Origin: Onchocerca lupi
Taxonomy: Eukaryota; Nematoda; Chromadorea; Rhabditida; Onchocercidae
Direction: 5' to 3'
Assembly: GCA_028564675.1 (NCBI GenBank)
Contig: JAOVVO010000095.1
Coordinates: forward strand, 107,152 to 171,151
DNA: 64,000 nucleotides
Part shown: in pieces, positions 38,933-53,000 of the stretch
Numbering within the stretch: position 1 is the first letter of the stretch
How the letters are laid out: each line of letters opens with the position of its first letter
Program-made: the position numbers and the translations under genes
The notes under the pieces: generated by a model
The model's database searches: none
Told to the model about the DNA's origin: nothing
Seen by the model: the letters and a program-made list of their open reading frames with translations, nothing else

Positions 38933-39060
38933 AGTGATCAGTTTCCTTGGATATTCTCTAATAATCGCTTGTGACACAAAGAATAATCCGGTAGTCAGTT
39001 TACTTGCACTTAATAATTGTTTGTAAAATAAACGAAAAATCATTGTTCCCTCAATAAAAT
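38933..39060 (+). repeat. Dispersed repeat, copy B (two partial units)
   Basis: The segment starting GTGATCAGTTTCCTTGGATA with TTCTCTAATAATCGC is followed at once by a second unit with AAAGAATAAtccgg, CAGTTTACTTG, AATAATTGTTTGTAA and ATAAACGAAAAATC. It ends at TGTTCCCTCAATAAAATT. It matches copies A, C and D. Confidence 0.75.
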
Positions 39061-40489
39061 TTCACAAAGCGGTGTACAGAATCGATGATCATTTCTGCTT
39101 CCTCTGTTCATTTCTTCTTTTCCATTAGTCCCATCTACGGTTCTTTGAGCCCGCCGGTTTGAAGGTTTTAGACAAAAATTCTAATTGTTAAATTTGAAAT
39201 TACAAGTGCTTTTTCATAATGAAAACAGAGATGAATGATTGTTCTCAACAACAGTCTTTGTCAATATTAATTCATCAAGTCATAGGTAAGATCATCATTT
39301 CCTGAAAGCACTATTTCGGAAAATCCTTTTTGGATATCATCTAGAACTTTGATTTAAAAATGTTTTAATTCTACTTCATTTTTCTTTTCCATTTAGAGCA
39401 AAATTTGATATATTAACATTTGATATATATACGGACTGCTTTTCTAAACAGCTCCAGATAAGTACTTAGATTAGAAATTTTCACTGGTATTTGTCAAGAT
39501 TCAGCCGATATTCATAAACTTTTGAGATTTTTTTTCACTTTGATTGAGTTCAGTTGGATAAGTTTCCACCAAATTAGGAAAATCATTGTGGAAAATAAGT
39601 TTAGTTCAATTATTTTCATCAAATTGATTGGATCGAATTCAAGATATGCTCGAAATATCCTATTTTCTGTTATGTTTAATATATCGATTGGAAAAAGAAA
39701 TCATGCCAAAACTTACATATCTTTTGAATATATGCAATTTATTCATTTAAAATTTAAATTGGTTTTGCATATTTTATTGTTTCAATAACACTGGAACAAG
39801 TTAATAGCATGAAACTATAATTTAGATTACAATTCGAGATCTTTAGCATAACTAAAGAAAAATATAAATTTGGTGGAAATTTCCGAATTTTCTCGCGAGC
39901 TCTTAGATAATGTGATTGCATTCTTCAACAGGAAAAATCCTTGCTTAAAGTAAAAGCAACAAATATAAACCTAAGAAATGGTAAACGAATTGAGCAATAT
40001 AGTACGGTTTCCACAGCATATTTCGCCTCCAATTTTTTCCTAAAAGTTGAATTTCTCCTTTAAAATTTTTAAAGTTTTATTAAAATTTGTAAAATTGTAT
40101 AGAAAATCGAAAGTTAACTCCTTTAACGATATTAATAAGACTCACCATTTTTTTTAAAAGGGAAATTCTTCTAAAAAAAATAAGTTTTTCTGGAAAACAC
40201 AGATTATGTTGATAACCTTTTGATACTTGCAAAGGGCTTAAAATCCCAATGGATGGCAAAATGGTAGATTATTTTGAATGACAGAAAAAAAGTAGTTGAC
40301 GAAGTTACTTGCCTGTCGCCGAAGTTTGTGCTCTTGCGATCTCTGAAATTATAATAATTGTTAAAAATCTGATGCGACCAAATTTCCAAATCTATATAGA
40401 TTCAATCAGATCAGCAAATTTAAAATCATAAATTAAGTTTTTCTGAAAATTCCGGCAAGTCTGGTTATTTAAAAAAAATCATCAAAATT

Positions 40490-40527
<38 letters not shown>

Positions 40528-40782
40528 ATAGATAAATTTAGGATCCTACAATCAGGTAATTTTTCTTATAAATTTGATAAATGTAATCATTTTTTTCTTT
40601 CATTGTGGAAAAGAGTTTTGATTTGTTTACTTTTTTTTGATATTGCTCTTTATAGATGATAAAAAAATGAATTGAAGAAGTTTAACAATTAGAAATGTGC
40701 ACTTTTGAAGGCGTGCAAAATAGATAAAAAGTTTAATTATAAACAGGAATTTGCTTGGGATCAAATTAAAAAACGGTCTAGG

Positions 40783-40812
40783 AGGCTTAGGCCTGATCAT
40801 AAGCCTAAGCCT
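40783..40812. repeat. Inverted repeat carrying the nematode telomeric hexamer TTAGGC
   Basis: AGGCTTAGGC and GCCTAAGCCT are exact reverse complements around a 10-nt loop. The arms contain TTAGGC and GCCTAA. It lies in non-coding DNA beyond the 3' end of rig-5. Confidence 0.7.
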
Positions 40813-41285
40813 ACGATTTCCATGATTATTTTATTATAATAGCATTGCACTTCGTCGAAGGATCGCTGTAAATCGAAATTTAAGAAATTTCGAAATATTT
40901 TCAAAATTCATTTTTGCTAGCATTTTCCAAAATGTGCAAAGTTTTGATTAATTTTAATTTAAATAACAATGTTTATATAGTAACGAAATATAAATGTGGT
41001 AAGTATTCCGAAATAAGAATTCCGGAACGAATATATTAAATGAAATAGTTTGCAGATGAACGCATGAAGCTGTTTTGAGAAAATATGGAGTCGCACCGTT
41101 TAGTTAGTCACTAACGAAGCTAATTTTCTGTACTGAATAAATCGAGAAAAGGTTAAAGGACAATATTGTAGCAAGCCTTGAGATGATTCTGTAAAGGATG
41201 TGATCAAAAATGGCCAAGTTGTGAAATCTTTTTCGCGGCCAATCCTATCTCTCAATAATCAGCAACGAGTATAACAATTCAATCA

Positions 41286-44200
41286 CTAATGACATGCAGC
41301 ATGCCATGAGAAACAAAAACAGAACACTATCATTATCATATCATTACAATCATTATAATCAATATTATCATTAACATGCACACCCTTTCGATGAGACGAT
41401 AGTTGAGAAGAATGTGATGAAAGTAATCTTCCTGATTTCGTTTGAATTTGAAATCTTTCCTCCAATTTTCTTGCAGAATTTGATGAATTTTGTAATTCAT
41501 AAGATGTGATCGAACGATTATCATTGTAATCAATGGTTTTGTTTTCATCACCATCATCATCATCGTCATCGCCACTGTCATCATCCATATATCCGGAACC
41601 TAGAAACAATGGCGATACGGATATCGTAATAGTATCAACCAAGAAGTTATGATATAAAAGGACATTATAAAACACAACAAATCACACCGTGCAAGTGAAA
41701 ATTTTTTTAAAAATTTACAGTAATTATTCATATTTCATCACTTTTCTTTTTTTTTTTTTTTTAACCGAGAATAACATGTCATCTTTGATACCAAGCAGCA
41801 TTCTGAACTTTAGAGCTTACTCTAGAGCTCTATTATAAGTTTAAAGAATTGCACTGAAGTCAATTTGTAGAGATTTCTTCCATTTGAATTCATTAATCGA
41901 TCAGCGATATGCTGTTTTTTCTGGCTTGCTTGAAATTATTGAGACGAAAATGCTGTTAGTTTCATGCAGAATATTTAGAAAATCGACACACAAAAGACGA
42001 GCTTTTTTTTTTTTTGTTTTTATTAAAAGAATTTTTAAGCCTGTTCAAACTAGAACAAAATTCGAATAGTTTTTAAAGCTTTCTAGACTGTATTAGCCCT
42101 CTCTAAATTATAACTTACTCTAACTCGCTTTTAACCTTCTAACTTATAACTTATCCCAATTTAATCTAATCTGGATTAACTTTCTCTAATTTATAACTTA
42201 TTTGATTCAGTTCCCTCTGATTTATAATTTATCCTAATTCTCCCTATTTTGACTCAATTCCCTCTAACTTACAACTTGTCTTAGCTCCATCTACTTTGAT
42301 TCAACTATTCGGCAGTTAATTTTATTTGATGAATTCGATATCAACTGCTTTTTTCTATTTCACTAATCTTTACATTTCTCATATTTTTTTTTTTTTTTTT
42401 TTTGCTTTTATTGAATCTTATGCTTCTTGCTAACACAAAATGATTTCTAATGAAAGATTCTAAAATGATAAAATTTTTCAAAGACACCACAGTTTTTGTA
42501 TTTTATACTTGAATAAACCACAGTTCATCATTAGTTTTGTGTTGTTTTCGAAAGAATTCATAAATCAAAACGATTCTGGAATTTTCAACATTGCAAAAAA
42601 AATAAAAAAAAAAAAAAAAAAAACCTTCAGTAAACATTGCTGCAAGTTTATTGGATGGCAAATTTCCTTCTGAAAATAAAAGGAATTATTTCATGACAAA
42701 CTACAGAAAATTTGCAACAAATTTCCCAATGTTATTCAAGATTTAAATTCGAAAATCAATAGAAATTGAATCCATTCAAGTTCAAATTTTGTTTGATTCT
42801 TTTCTCAAATGATACCACTAAAGGAATCCACAGATAAAGAATAAGTAGTAATTTATATCTTATTTTTCACATTTTTTGATATCCATATTACACAAATCTT
42901 TTAGACTATTGATAAGTTATAAATTTATCTTAAAAGATGGCAAGTTCAATTTCAAAGAATTAAATTTTCAAAAATTTCAAATTTTTACCTTTTACAACAA
43001 TATCAGCAAAGTGTTCACCGTTATCATTTATCGCAATACATCGATATTTGCCAAAATCATTCTTGCTAACATTTTTGATAGTCAATATGTGTACGCTATG
43101 ATATTTTTCAGATGCTTGATGTGACTAGAAAAATTAGCATTAGAATTTGAATATTTGCAGATTTCTCAGTCGATTTCAATTCTGCCCTTTGACCTTTTCG
43201 CTCTAAATATTTATTATCATTATGAAACGAATTTTTCTGTAACTTAGCAGCAAATTTGAAGAAATGGAAAACTTCAATCTTTTTTAAAGTATGACTTCTA
43301 TACTGCATCGTCTTCAAGCAGAAAAATTTTAAATACGAAAGAATCTAAATGATTAATTTTCTTAATTTACAAGTGAAAATGATGAAGAATCGAATATTTC
43401 TTCTCCATTCTTTTCCCACTTCACTAAAGGCCTCGGCCAAGCTTCTGCGTTGCAAACTAGACTAATCTGACCACCCAATGCTACCTGAACGATTTCAGCC
43501 TGTGGTACCACTACTGGTTCAACTGAAATATTACACAGTAATAGTTTCTAAATAGTTTTAGAAAGAATTTCATCAGATTTATGCCAAAACAAAATGCCAA
43601 GAAAGTTTCTATTATCATTAATGCTTTCATTAATGCTTTTCTATCTTATTTGTCCTTAATTTAACAAATAATCGGAAATGCATCAATTTTTTTCACATTC
43701 AACAGAATACAATCATTCTCCTATATAATCATTCTTTCTTTTCAACTGCTCAAATTTTAAGTTTCCAAATTTCAACAGTCTTGTCAACAAGACAGCAAAA
43801 CAGAATATCTATTTGATTTATTTTATAAACTTTGACATAGATTTCAACGTCATACTGAAAGTAGCAAATATGATATGCATTTGATTATATTTATGACTGT
43901 TGCTCGATAACTCACACGTTACGTGTAATTTCACGCTCCACGACTCATCCGGTGGTACACCATTACTTGCGACACAGATATAATCGCTCATGTGTTTGCG
44001 ATTTACTTTAATCATAGTCAGATCTGAACCATTGAATACGCTTGCTGAAATTAGCAACGTTTGAACTTCGGTATTACGATGAGGATCTTTGATTTGTATG
44101 TTTTATTTATATTAATTTTCTCACGTCAATATATCAGGCTATTTACTTTAGTCCAACGAATCTTCATCAGTTTTCAATCAAAAATTCATGAACCTCCATA

Positions 44201-47200
44201 GCCAGTAGCGCCATTAAATCGGATAATTTGTCGATCTTGTCTCCTCCAAACGATCGTTGGTGGTGGGTCACCAAATGCTCGACATGATAGAGTAACATTT
44301 TGACCTTCACGTACTTCTACAGCTGATGCTGTTGTTCGGGCCACATATGGTGGCACTAAAGACAAATTTTTTCAAATAAATGAATTGATAGAAATGATAA
44401 GCATTTGCTTAGTATCAATTTTATATATAATAATCGAGAATAAATAGAAATGTTGGCAAAAATCAAAGAATAAAGCAAAGAGTTGAGGGAGGTAAGAAAG
44501 AACAATATCTTGAGATAGCTGTGATAAAAGATTATCAATATTGTAATAATTTAAGCCATATGTATAAGTTATTGTCGAATATATTGCGTGATTATGATTT
44601 GTCATTTATTTTTAAATCTTTTATGCTTTATTTTACTAAATTTACAAAAAACTCAATTCGGGCATTTCTGTCAAAATCTTATCTGAAATATAAATTTCAG
44701 GTAAAATCCCTTTCCGCTCTATGCATGCAATTTTACACCCAGAAATCTGAACTAAATTAATTTCCAATGCATTTGAATTTTTAAATGTCTAAAATTGATG
44801 AATAATTTAGTATTATGTTTAGTCTTTACCAATAAGTCAGCATGCATTAGCAAAAATCATTTAAACTTACCTCAGGCTTAATTAATTCAATATCAACTTA
44901 CTTTCAGCAGCAGGTGGTATGTAGAAATCCCTATTGATCCCTTTAATAATTCACCTGTTTCTTCTCTTTTCTTCATCTCAGTCATTTATTATATTCAATT
45001 AGAATATAGAAGGAAGAAAAGGTCAATGAAGAAAAGGTTAATTTGGCAGCTATTGAAGCAAAACGCCCACACCTTGAAGAAAACGAAACAAAAGCAATTA
45101 GGCTTATTTATTCCTCTTATTTTATCACGTTGATAATAATTCTTTGGTCATCATGAATACTGAATGATTTAATTAATATTTTGATTTATCTTTTTCGAAA
45201 AAAATGTTGAATTTTATACTTTTTTTTTGAAAAAAAACACCACTCAATTATTGGATTCAATATCCTTTTTTTCTATTCCATTTCTGATTAATACGTAATT
45301 ATACAAGCGAACAAATAAACGGAAAGATCAATTAATAGAAAATTATTAGAATTAAAATTAATATGCATACAAAATAATGTCAACAAATTTTCCGATATTC
45401 AACTTGTATCATAATGTATCTTTTGATTTTTATCGAAAGTTTAATTCAATTCAGCATCCAAGATTGCAGAATTTTTGGCAGTCAATTTTTACAAAATTTC
45501 CAGAAAATTTTTATCGTTGCAAAATAAAGCCCAAATATTTTATGAGGATAAATTTTGTTTACACTGGTGCTCACTACTGAACAAACAAAGTGACCCTTCG
45601 TAATCTTTGGATGGCGAAGAAAACGGATTGGAGAGAAGATGGATCTAATCCTAAATAGTTCCCACAATTGGCCAAGAGAAAATGGACTTCTTTTTAGCAG
45701 TAAGGCTTGGAAGACAGTAATCAACAAATCAAAAGCAATAAAGATGAATTAATAAGCTTTAAAATGTTGGCTAATGGACTATTTTGTTTTCAAGCAAGGA
45801 CCTGGGAAAAGGATTAGGCTGGTATCTTCATTTCGAAGTCTGTTCATAAAATCTGACAGGCTGAGTTATGAAAATGATTGATTGATAATCCAATCAATCC
45901 TCTCCTAACTATTTTTCCTGAAAGTTAATCTTTGACCTCTCAAGGCTCATCATATATCATGCGGTGCTATCAGTATCTATCACTACCCACAGTACCTTGC
46001 ATAAAAATGAATGCACTGATTGCTAACGTGCTTTATTCAACCAAAAGATTACCTTTGATACGAAGGTAACCAGTTTTTGAAATAACTGGATCGGTATTCA
46101 GTTGACACGAGTAACCACCTATGTCATTTTCCTAAAATGGACATTTTTGGATAATTTGGTCAAAATATAGTTAAATTTGAAATTCAACTGTTATTTAAGT
46201 TTTAAGCCTGACTTGAACATCCTTGATAACTAAAATCCATTCGTTATTCTTCATTGACCGTTTAATTTCATATTTGTGTCGTTGCCGGAATACCTTAAAT
46301 TTAATTTGGAAACTTCGAATTTAAATTGAAATAATTTCATTTCTGATCTACAGTGGATAGTATAAAAGATAATTTAAATGTGAAAAAAATTGAAAAGCAA
46401 TGTAAATTTCAATAGAATTTTGCAAATTAAGAGATGGATTTATGGAAAATAAGATATAAAGCAAACTCTTTCATCAAAAGCAATTAGCCTTGGTGGCATA
46501 TCTGCTCGAGCAAATGCTACCTGCAAGAAAGATAAATGCAAGTAATAATTGAAAAATTTGCCTCAGCTAATTAAAAGATTAGATTAAATTTAGAGATTTA
46601 GTCTTACGTTTGTTCTATTGATCTATAAGGTCTACTGAATAATGATAAGTTCATTTCAGTGATATTGCGTATTCTTGGATGTCATTCCGAATACATCAGA
46701 GGTAATGAATCAATCTGATTATCAGTAGACTGGCTAATTCAAGATAAATTAATCATTAGGTCTTCAGAATTGCAATGATAAAAATAGAATAAAGGTCCGA
46801 AGCGAATCTGACATGGAAAATCGATCGTTTGACTTTGCTATAAGGATGAAAGACAGATAATCGAACAATTTAATAGCTGGTTTCCTCTAAAATTTCCCTC
46901 AGGATAGCTGGAGCATGCAATGAAGCTGTTATATTCGGTAAAATGCATGATTAAAGAAATTGTGAGACGAAACGTCTTCAATCCATTCTCAAACTTTCAA
47001 TGAGTATGACGTCTTGCATGCTTGAATGAAGCGTAGACTTCAAGTTGGCCACCTTTTTTTTTTTTTTTGATCTGACGCTGTGGGATGAATCAAACGTTGA
47101 ATAAAAGTATAAATCTTCGCTCATACCTTTTTTTGAGTATAATCACAGACTTTAGGTATTTTATCGAGTTTTTGCGAATCTTTCTCTTTTATGAAAAATT

Positions 47201-50037
47201 TCGATAAATTTTTGAAAATCTATCGAATTATAACTCATATTTATATTTCTCTCATTTCTTTGCTGTTATTTTTCGTTTATCTAAGGTAGGAATATGGAGA
47301 GCTTTACAGTAATTCAGAAGAATACCATATGTTTCCCAAGCTTTGATATTTGGCACTTGAATTCAACATCCTGACCTTTGATTGCGGTGACATTCTCCAT
47401 CGCAGGTTCAACAAATGCAGGTATCGATTGTCTACCGCATGCTACAAAAAAAAAAAAACTTCCTGAAGTAATTTCAAAAATTTTTTAAAAATTTTAAATT
47501 AATGGCTGTTTGTACATCTATAATCTCTTTTTTTTTTATAAATTTCATTTTTCCTTGAATAAAAGGAAAAAATTACTGAAATTATCAAACTGCAAATTTA
47601 TATTTTCCCTTTTATCAAGGATCCATCCGATTTGAGAACTGCAAATTGCTCTTTACGGTTGTTTCATTTGAACATTTTTCCATTGAAAAAATTGCAAAAA
47701 ATTTTTTTTTTAAATAGATCATTAAATTGGTCTCAGCGGTTTTTGTCACTCTCCCATTTTCCAGAAAATAAGATGGCAAGGAATAAAAATAAATTAAACT
47801 GAAATCGAATTGAATTACTGCTAAGTTTGCTTTGGTATGGGAGAATCGCTTAGAAAAAAGATATCTGAATTTAAATACTTTCTTTTCTTTCTCTTAATAC
47901 CGTCAAAATTAAATGTTAGAGAAAATATTCTAAAATAAGTATAGGTTGTTATCAATACAAAGTATACATATGCTATTTTAAAGATAATTGTTTCAGTTGA
48001 TTTAATTGAAAATTTCGATAAAATATTAAGCAGTTTGTTATAGAAAATAAAATGAAATTGCATTTTCTTCTGAAAAATTTCAATCATGATGATGGCGATG
48101 ATTCAAAGTGAAGTAATTTTTTCTCTCGAAAAGAAAAAATACTTTAATTCCCATTTCAACAAAGCTTCACATCAAGATAATAAATTATAACAAGCTTATT
48201 TCTAAGTTGTTTATTTATCGTTTGCTTATTTATGAACTTTCATTGTTAATAAAAATTTTTATTTTATTATTTAAATTTAGTATTTTTCACCCTCTTCTTA
48301 TTAGGTTAATCAATCCTAAATACATGAAAAATAGTCCACTGCTCAGAACATGAATTACTGATGAAATTAATGCACAAATTCAAATTAGAATTGCATTAAA
48401 TAATCATAGCAGAGTAAAAATTCGGTAATCAGTAATAATTACATTATTTTTATGGTAGTGATAATGACAATAGGATAAGGATTAATCAATTGGTTCATTT
48501 TTGTTATTTATTTCTCTTCATAATTTCAGATAGATCTTTCAAAATAAATGAAGCAAAAAAGTTTTACCATTTATCAGTCGGAAATTGAAAAATTCGATAT
48601 ATACAGCATTGTTTTTTTAGCAATTTGAGATGATAGATGATTTTATAACTGATTAAAAACTTTTTCTACATTTTACGTTAGAAATTATGTAAACTCTTTT
48701 TCTACTAATTTTTTTCGAATTCAATTATTTTGAGACGACAAACTTAATTGTTTTAAAGATACCTTCAATTTTGTATTATTTATATACTTTAAATATCAAC
48801 TAATCGTTTTTGTTTTCTTTTCTTAGAAAATTAAAAAAAAAAAAAAAATTTGACGAACTTAGTCTTTTATAATGAAATTTATGCAACAAAAATTTTTCCC
48901 AAGAAATTGTATCCAAAAAAAAACGGTAAGAAAGGAAATCCGTCTAACGAAATGATATCAATTTTATTATACTAAATATCGTATGTTGAATATTTCAGAG
49001 TATTTCCATTTTTTTTTTTTAATTCAGGAAAAATACTGAATTTCAAAAAAAGGCTCGAATTTTTTGAATAGGCCCGTTTTTTTTCAGGCCAAAAAATATT
49101 GAATCTCAGAAAAAAATGGGATAGGATTTTTGGATATTTTTTCAACTGTGCTTTTTTTTTTAAAAAAAAAAAAAATAAACCATTTTGCAAAAATTGCTAA
49201 AATTACATGCTACAGCAATATTTTTTTGTGAAAATTTGATTTTTTGATGGAAAAAAATTTCTTATATATAAAAAAATAATGGAAATTATATAAATGTATA
49301 TTTGTAAAGAATTGTATCGATTAAAGAATTCATAACGGAAATTTGATGTTTGTGAATAAAAATTACTAACAATCATATTCCATTTTTGATAAAAATTTCT
49401 TTTGCATAATAGCAATTACTATGACGACCAGGTGGAAAGAAAATCAATTGTTTCATGTCAAATGGAATTTTTCTTGTTTTTTTTTTTTTTTTTTTTTGCA
49501 AAGAAGAACGAAAAAAGATTTCCTATTGTATTGCATTTATCATTTTTGAAATAAAAATATTACTCCTCTCCTAAATAATTATAATTATTTGCCAAGAAAT
49601 TGATTCTATTTACTTTTATTGCTTAGCGATCAATTTGATAAAGTTTGAATTTAATGCATAGCTTGGATGATTACAAGTTCATGCATTTTCCTTATCAAAC
49701 CCTAGGCCTATATTGGATCTAACATAGCCTAGTCTTCAAAATGCTCTAGCTACAAATAATATAAAGTAGTTTCTTTATATAAAATAGTTTGATAAAGATG
49801 AATTGGAGTGATATGCAAATTAATTTAAAATCAGCGAATTATTTGATTCGTTACATCATCAACATATCAAGCATCATCAATAAGTATATCAATAGTTATT
49901 CAATGATATTTCTTTATTCTCGCAATTGACAAAATCATTTCCGCTTATTCTATTTAAAATTAAAAGAAATTAGGAATTTTACCTTTAAAAATGTAACAAA
50001 AGATGGGTGGTAACAACAAAATAGAACTGGTAGTCAT
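41286..50037 (-). CDS. rig-5: Three-Ig-domain cell-surface protein, RIG-5/DIP/lachesin family (complete)
   Basis: Members of this family are neuronal adhesion/recognition proteins at the cell surface. The exons in coding order are 49983-50037, 47326-47441, 46467-46520, 46213-46293, 46053-46131, 44194-44355, 43916-44044, 43371-43522, 42989-43124, 42625-42669 and 41286-41599. They total 1,323 nt (440 aa), all in phase. Residues 1-18 are a signal peptide (MTTSSILLLPPIFCYIFK). Ig1 (about 25-128) has Cys pair VEFKCQ/YSCQL and the family hallmark YSCQLNTDP. Ig2 has LSCRAF/YICVAS with WRRQDRQIIRFNGATGYGAS, and Ig3 has LVCNAE/YRCIAI with AEAWPRPLVKWEKNG. The strand-C Trp of Ig1 is Phe (VAFARADMPPRL). 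After Ig3 comes an acidic stretch (DDDSGDDDDDDGDE), a Ser-rich region and a short hydrophobic end (MIMIVFCFCF), compatible with GPI attachment. The donor at 43915 (GTGAGT) was chosen over a GTGTGAG two bases earlier because only it keeps the phase. Confidence 0.88.
42092..42308. repeat. Degenerate tandem repeat in a rig-5 intron, unit about 45 bp
   Basis: About five diverged copies of CCCTCTAAYTTATAACTTAT, each followed by CCYAATTY or a similar tail, lie in the last intron of rig-5. Confidence 0.6.
47442..49982. other. First intron of rig-5 (about 2.5 kb), nothing recognised
   Basis: It separates the signal-peptide exon from Ig1. It is AT-rich with several poly(T) tracts, and its open frames are low-complexity. 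Near 49703-49732 there is an imperfect inverted repeat, CTAGGCCTAT/ATAGCCTAG. Confidence 0.6.
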
Positions 50038-50041
50038 TGCT

Positions 50042-50048
50042 CTAAAAA
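50042..50048 (-). promoter_or_regulatory. Putative splice or SL acceptor before the rig-5 start codon
   Basis: On the minus strand TTTTTAG precedes AGCA and the ATG. It could be a trans-splice site, or the acceptor of a non-coding first exon further upstream. Confidence 0.5.
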
Positions 50049-53000
50049 TGAAGTCAGATTTTTCGATGGAGAAAATTTGATGATTACAATGAATCCATCT
50101 CCTCAATTACACATAAGGAGTTGTCAAAATTCACAAAATTGTATAAAATTAGGCTCCTATTGAGCTTGTATGGCTTAGGCTCATGATGAGAAAAGAGCCT
50201 AAGCAGAGAAATATCAAATTGAGAGTCATCATTGGTGGTTGTTAAGATTTCATTAAATTTAGAATTATCCTAACCTGATGAATTTATCCACCATGCTGGC
50301 ATAAAAACATGCATAATGAGCATGCTTACTAGACACTATAAACTTCACAAATCATTCGAATTCTTGCTTTCATCGAAATTTTTGGTCATGAAATGTCATG
50401 ACAAATGATATTGATAGCAAATGATTTATATATTCTATTTTGTTATTCTATAATTCAAAAAATCATGGAAATGACTTTTTAAAATCCAATTTCCATTTAT
50501 CGAAATTTGTGAGAATTTAAAATACTCTCGCTTTTGTCCGGGAAGCGAAATATTCTCATTTTAAATTATTTGTAAAGAAAAGACTGATTTTAATTGACTT
50601 AATTATATGCATATAGCAATGACAGTAATCTGAACGACAGTTGGGATGCATAATTAAATTATTATATTAAAATATCTCCTTTGCGAGGATCATCATCAGT
50701 CGTCTTCTTCTGCAACATATTACATTACACTCATGAAAATTTCACAAATGGATTTAGGATAGCTTCCGGGTATGATAATGTCCATTTTCATCATTCAAAT
50801 ACCATCCATTTCTGATTAAAAAGTAAATTTTATTTGACGCAAATAAGTATGCAACTTGAGCTTCGTACCAGGCTTCAAATTCTACTGACCATTCATACTT
50901 TCGGATACTAAATTAAATATATTTGAGACTTAACTAAGATGAAAAAAAATGAGAGATGAATTTAAATCTATCTCTAAATCAAAATAAAATGAAGATAAAT
51001 GCAATCTACAAGAATTGTTTGTAAAATGAATATTCTCCTTTAAATTATGCGAGTAGTAGCTCCATAGCATATGAAATACCATGGATGATAATTGTATTAA
51101 TAATTGTGATAATCATATTGGCTAACTATTAGATCTCCAAACCACATTCTTTTTTTTTTTTTTTTTTTTTTAATTGAAGGATAGTTTCATTGTTCAGATT
51201 GTCATTAATTTAACCAGGATTCCTCAAGCTCAAAAGTGGATTTTCAGAAAATATAGAGATATCGTGACCGGAAATCGTTATTATTTAACAAAGAAACAGC
51301 TTCGAGCGAATGGAAAGTTTTGAGAGTTGGACATCCCGAAGAGGATATGGGATTATTTTAAAATTTTTAAAATATTCTATGTTTTCGAAAACGAAAAGTG
51401 AAGAAAATGTTATCCAGTGATCAATTCATTCAAAATTTTAAAACTTACCAAAATTTGTTGTTTGCACTATAAAAAACAGTCTCAATAGCAACATCACAAA
51501 CAATTGATGAAAAATAAGGCTTTTTGAAAAATTTCAAGATAGCCAAGCAATAATATATAACTTCGCGAGAATAATGAAGATTTAGGAGAATGTTGATGAT
51601 TCAAAAGATTAGCACTTTCAGTAAAAAGGATCGTACTCAATACTGCTTATCGACGATTCTTGAGCAGTAATTCAATTGAGACGATACAATTTAATAAAAA
51701 TAAAGGTGAATATTTTGGCCACTACAGTTTAAAAATTATTATGGCGATTTCCTCGGTCATTTATTGTTACTGAGAGAAAACATTCTTTGAGAGAAAATAT
51801 CGCAAAACTCTCAGAAGAGATTAAGGATAGAATAAAGTAAGAGGGATGCTTAATTTTACAATGCAAAGGCAATGCGTAAACGATTTCAAGCAAGCGAGGC
51901 TCCATTTTTGTTAGAATGGGCGGACTGAAGCATACATGTATATCTATCTATTCATTTCCTTATGAATTCGCAAACAATTGCATAAATATAATGACGCAGA
52001 AATATTACGCTAAATGGATCACGCATTTTTGTGAAACTTATAAGTGTTGCATTTTCGCAAAACGATTTATTATTATTTCAAAGAATTTATTTTTGGTGCC
52101 GCAATCTTCGGTGTCGCAGATTTACGAAAGCGTAGTAGAAGTCAGCAATATTTATTCTTTTTTCATCTTAATTGTACATAATTACTGTAAATTGCAATAG
52201 AATCTAGATGGAGTGAAAACTACAGTTTTTCGAAAATCAGTTCAGACTAGTAATAGCACAAGGCCTTTCTCTCCAAAACAATTATTACAGCTATCAACAC
52301 ACTTTTTCAGATTAGCTGTTTTGATGCAATTTTATTTGCACTTTCGATAAACAAGTACTTGACAATCGAATGTTTTGAGACAAAATTCTCTGGAAAGTGT
52401 TCAATATTCAAATAATGCAAACTCACAAAACTGATTTCTAACATTCCTAGAGAGCACTAATGGTCCACTTCAGTGACCACTAAATATTCTTAAATCAATT
52501 GCTTTACGAAGAAAATAATCACAAAAATCTAAAAAATGAAGAATCCGGCAAACAAATTCCCAGACCATCGAACTTGCTAATCCAGAATTCACAACACCTG
52601 TCGCAATTCTACTGGTTCCTAAAATGTAAGATTTGAAACGTCCTGAATTTTAAAAACATGATAAATAAAATATGCAAAGTATGTAATATTTGAAATAGAA
52701 GGAGAAGGCTCAACTACAGCAAAAAAAGTCTAAGAAGAGTAACGGAAAGAAATTGAGGAATTATTCATAAATGAAGATATAAAAAATAAAGCACAAGGAA
52801 GAAAGAAAAAAAAAGCAAATGTCAAAATCTAAAATACACTGTTGAATTTGTGTATAAACCTATTCATTTTTTATATAGAAAAGAAAACAACTCCAATCTC
52901 CTTTTATGGGATATGTGTGTAAAACACAAAGCATATTTCATATCTGTCAAGTAAATAGTTCATTTGCTAAGCACGTTCTTTTGTTTCTTAAAAGTTTTAC

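Larger units (their letters stand above)
38006..41285. other. Intergenic region between aco-2 and rig-5
   Basis: No gene was recognised. It holds the dispersed repeat copy B, a long poly(A) run at about 40494-40526 and a TTAGGC-containing inverted repeat. The aco-2 promoter should lie at its left end. Confidence 0.5.

Noticed and set aside
51916..52200. Plus-strand frame of 94 codons upstream of rig-5
   Set aside because: No recognisable motif, no splice sites and no conservation evidence available; length is compatible with chance over a large intergenic region.
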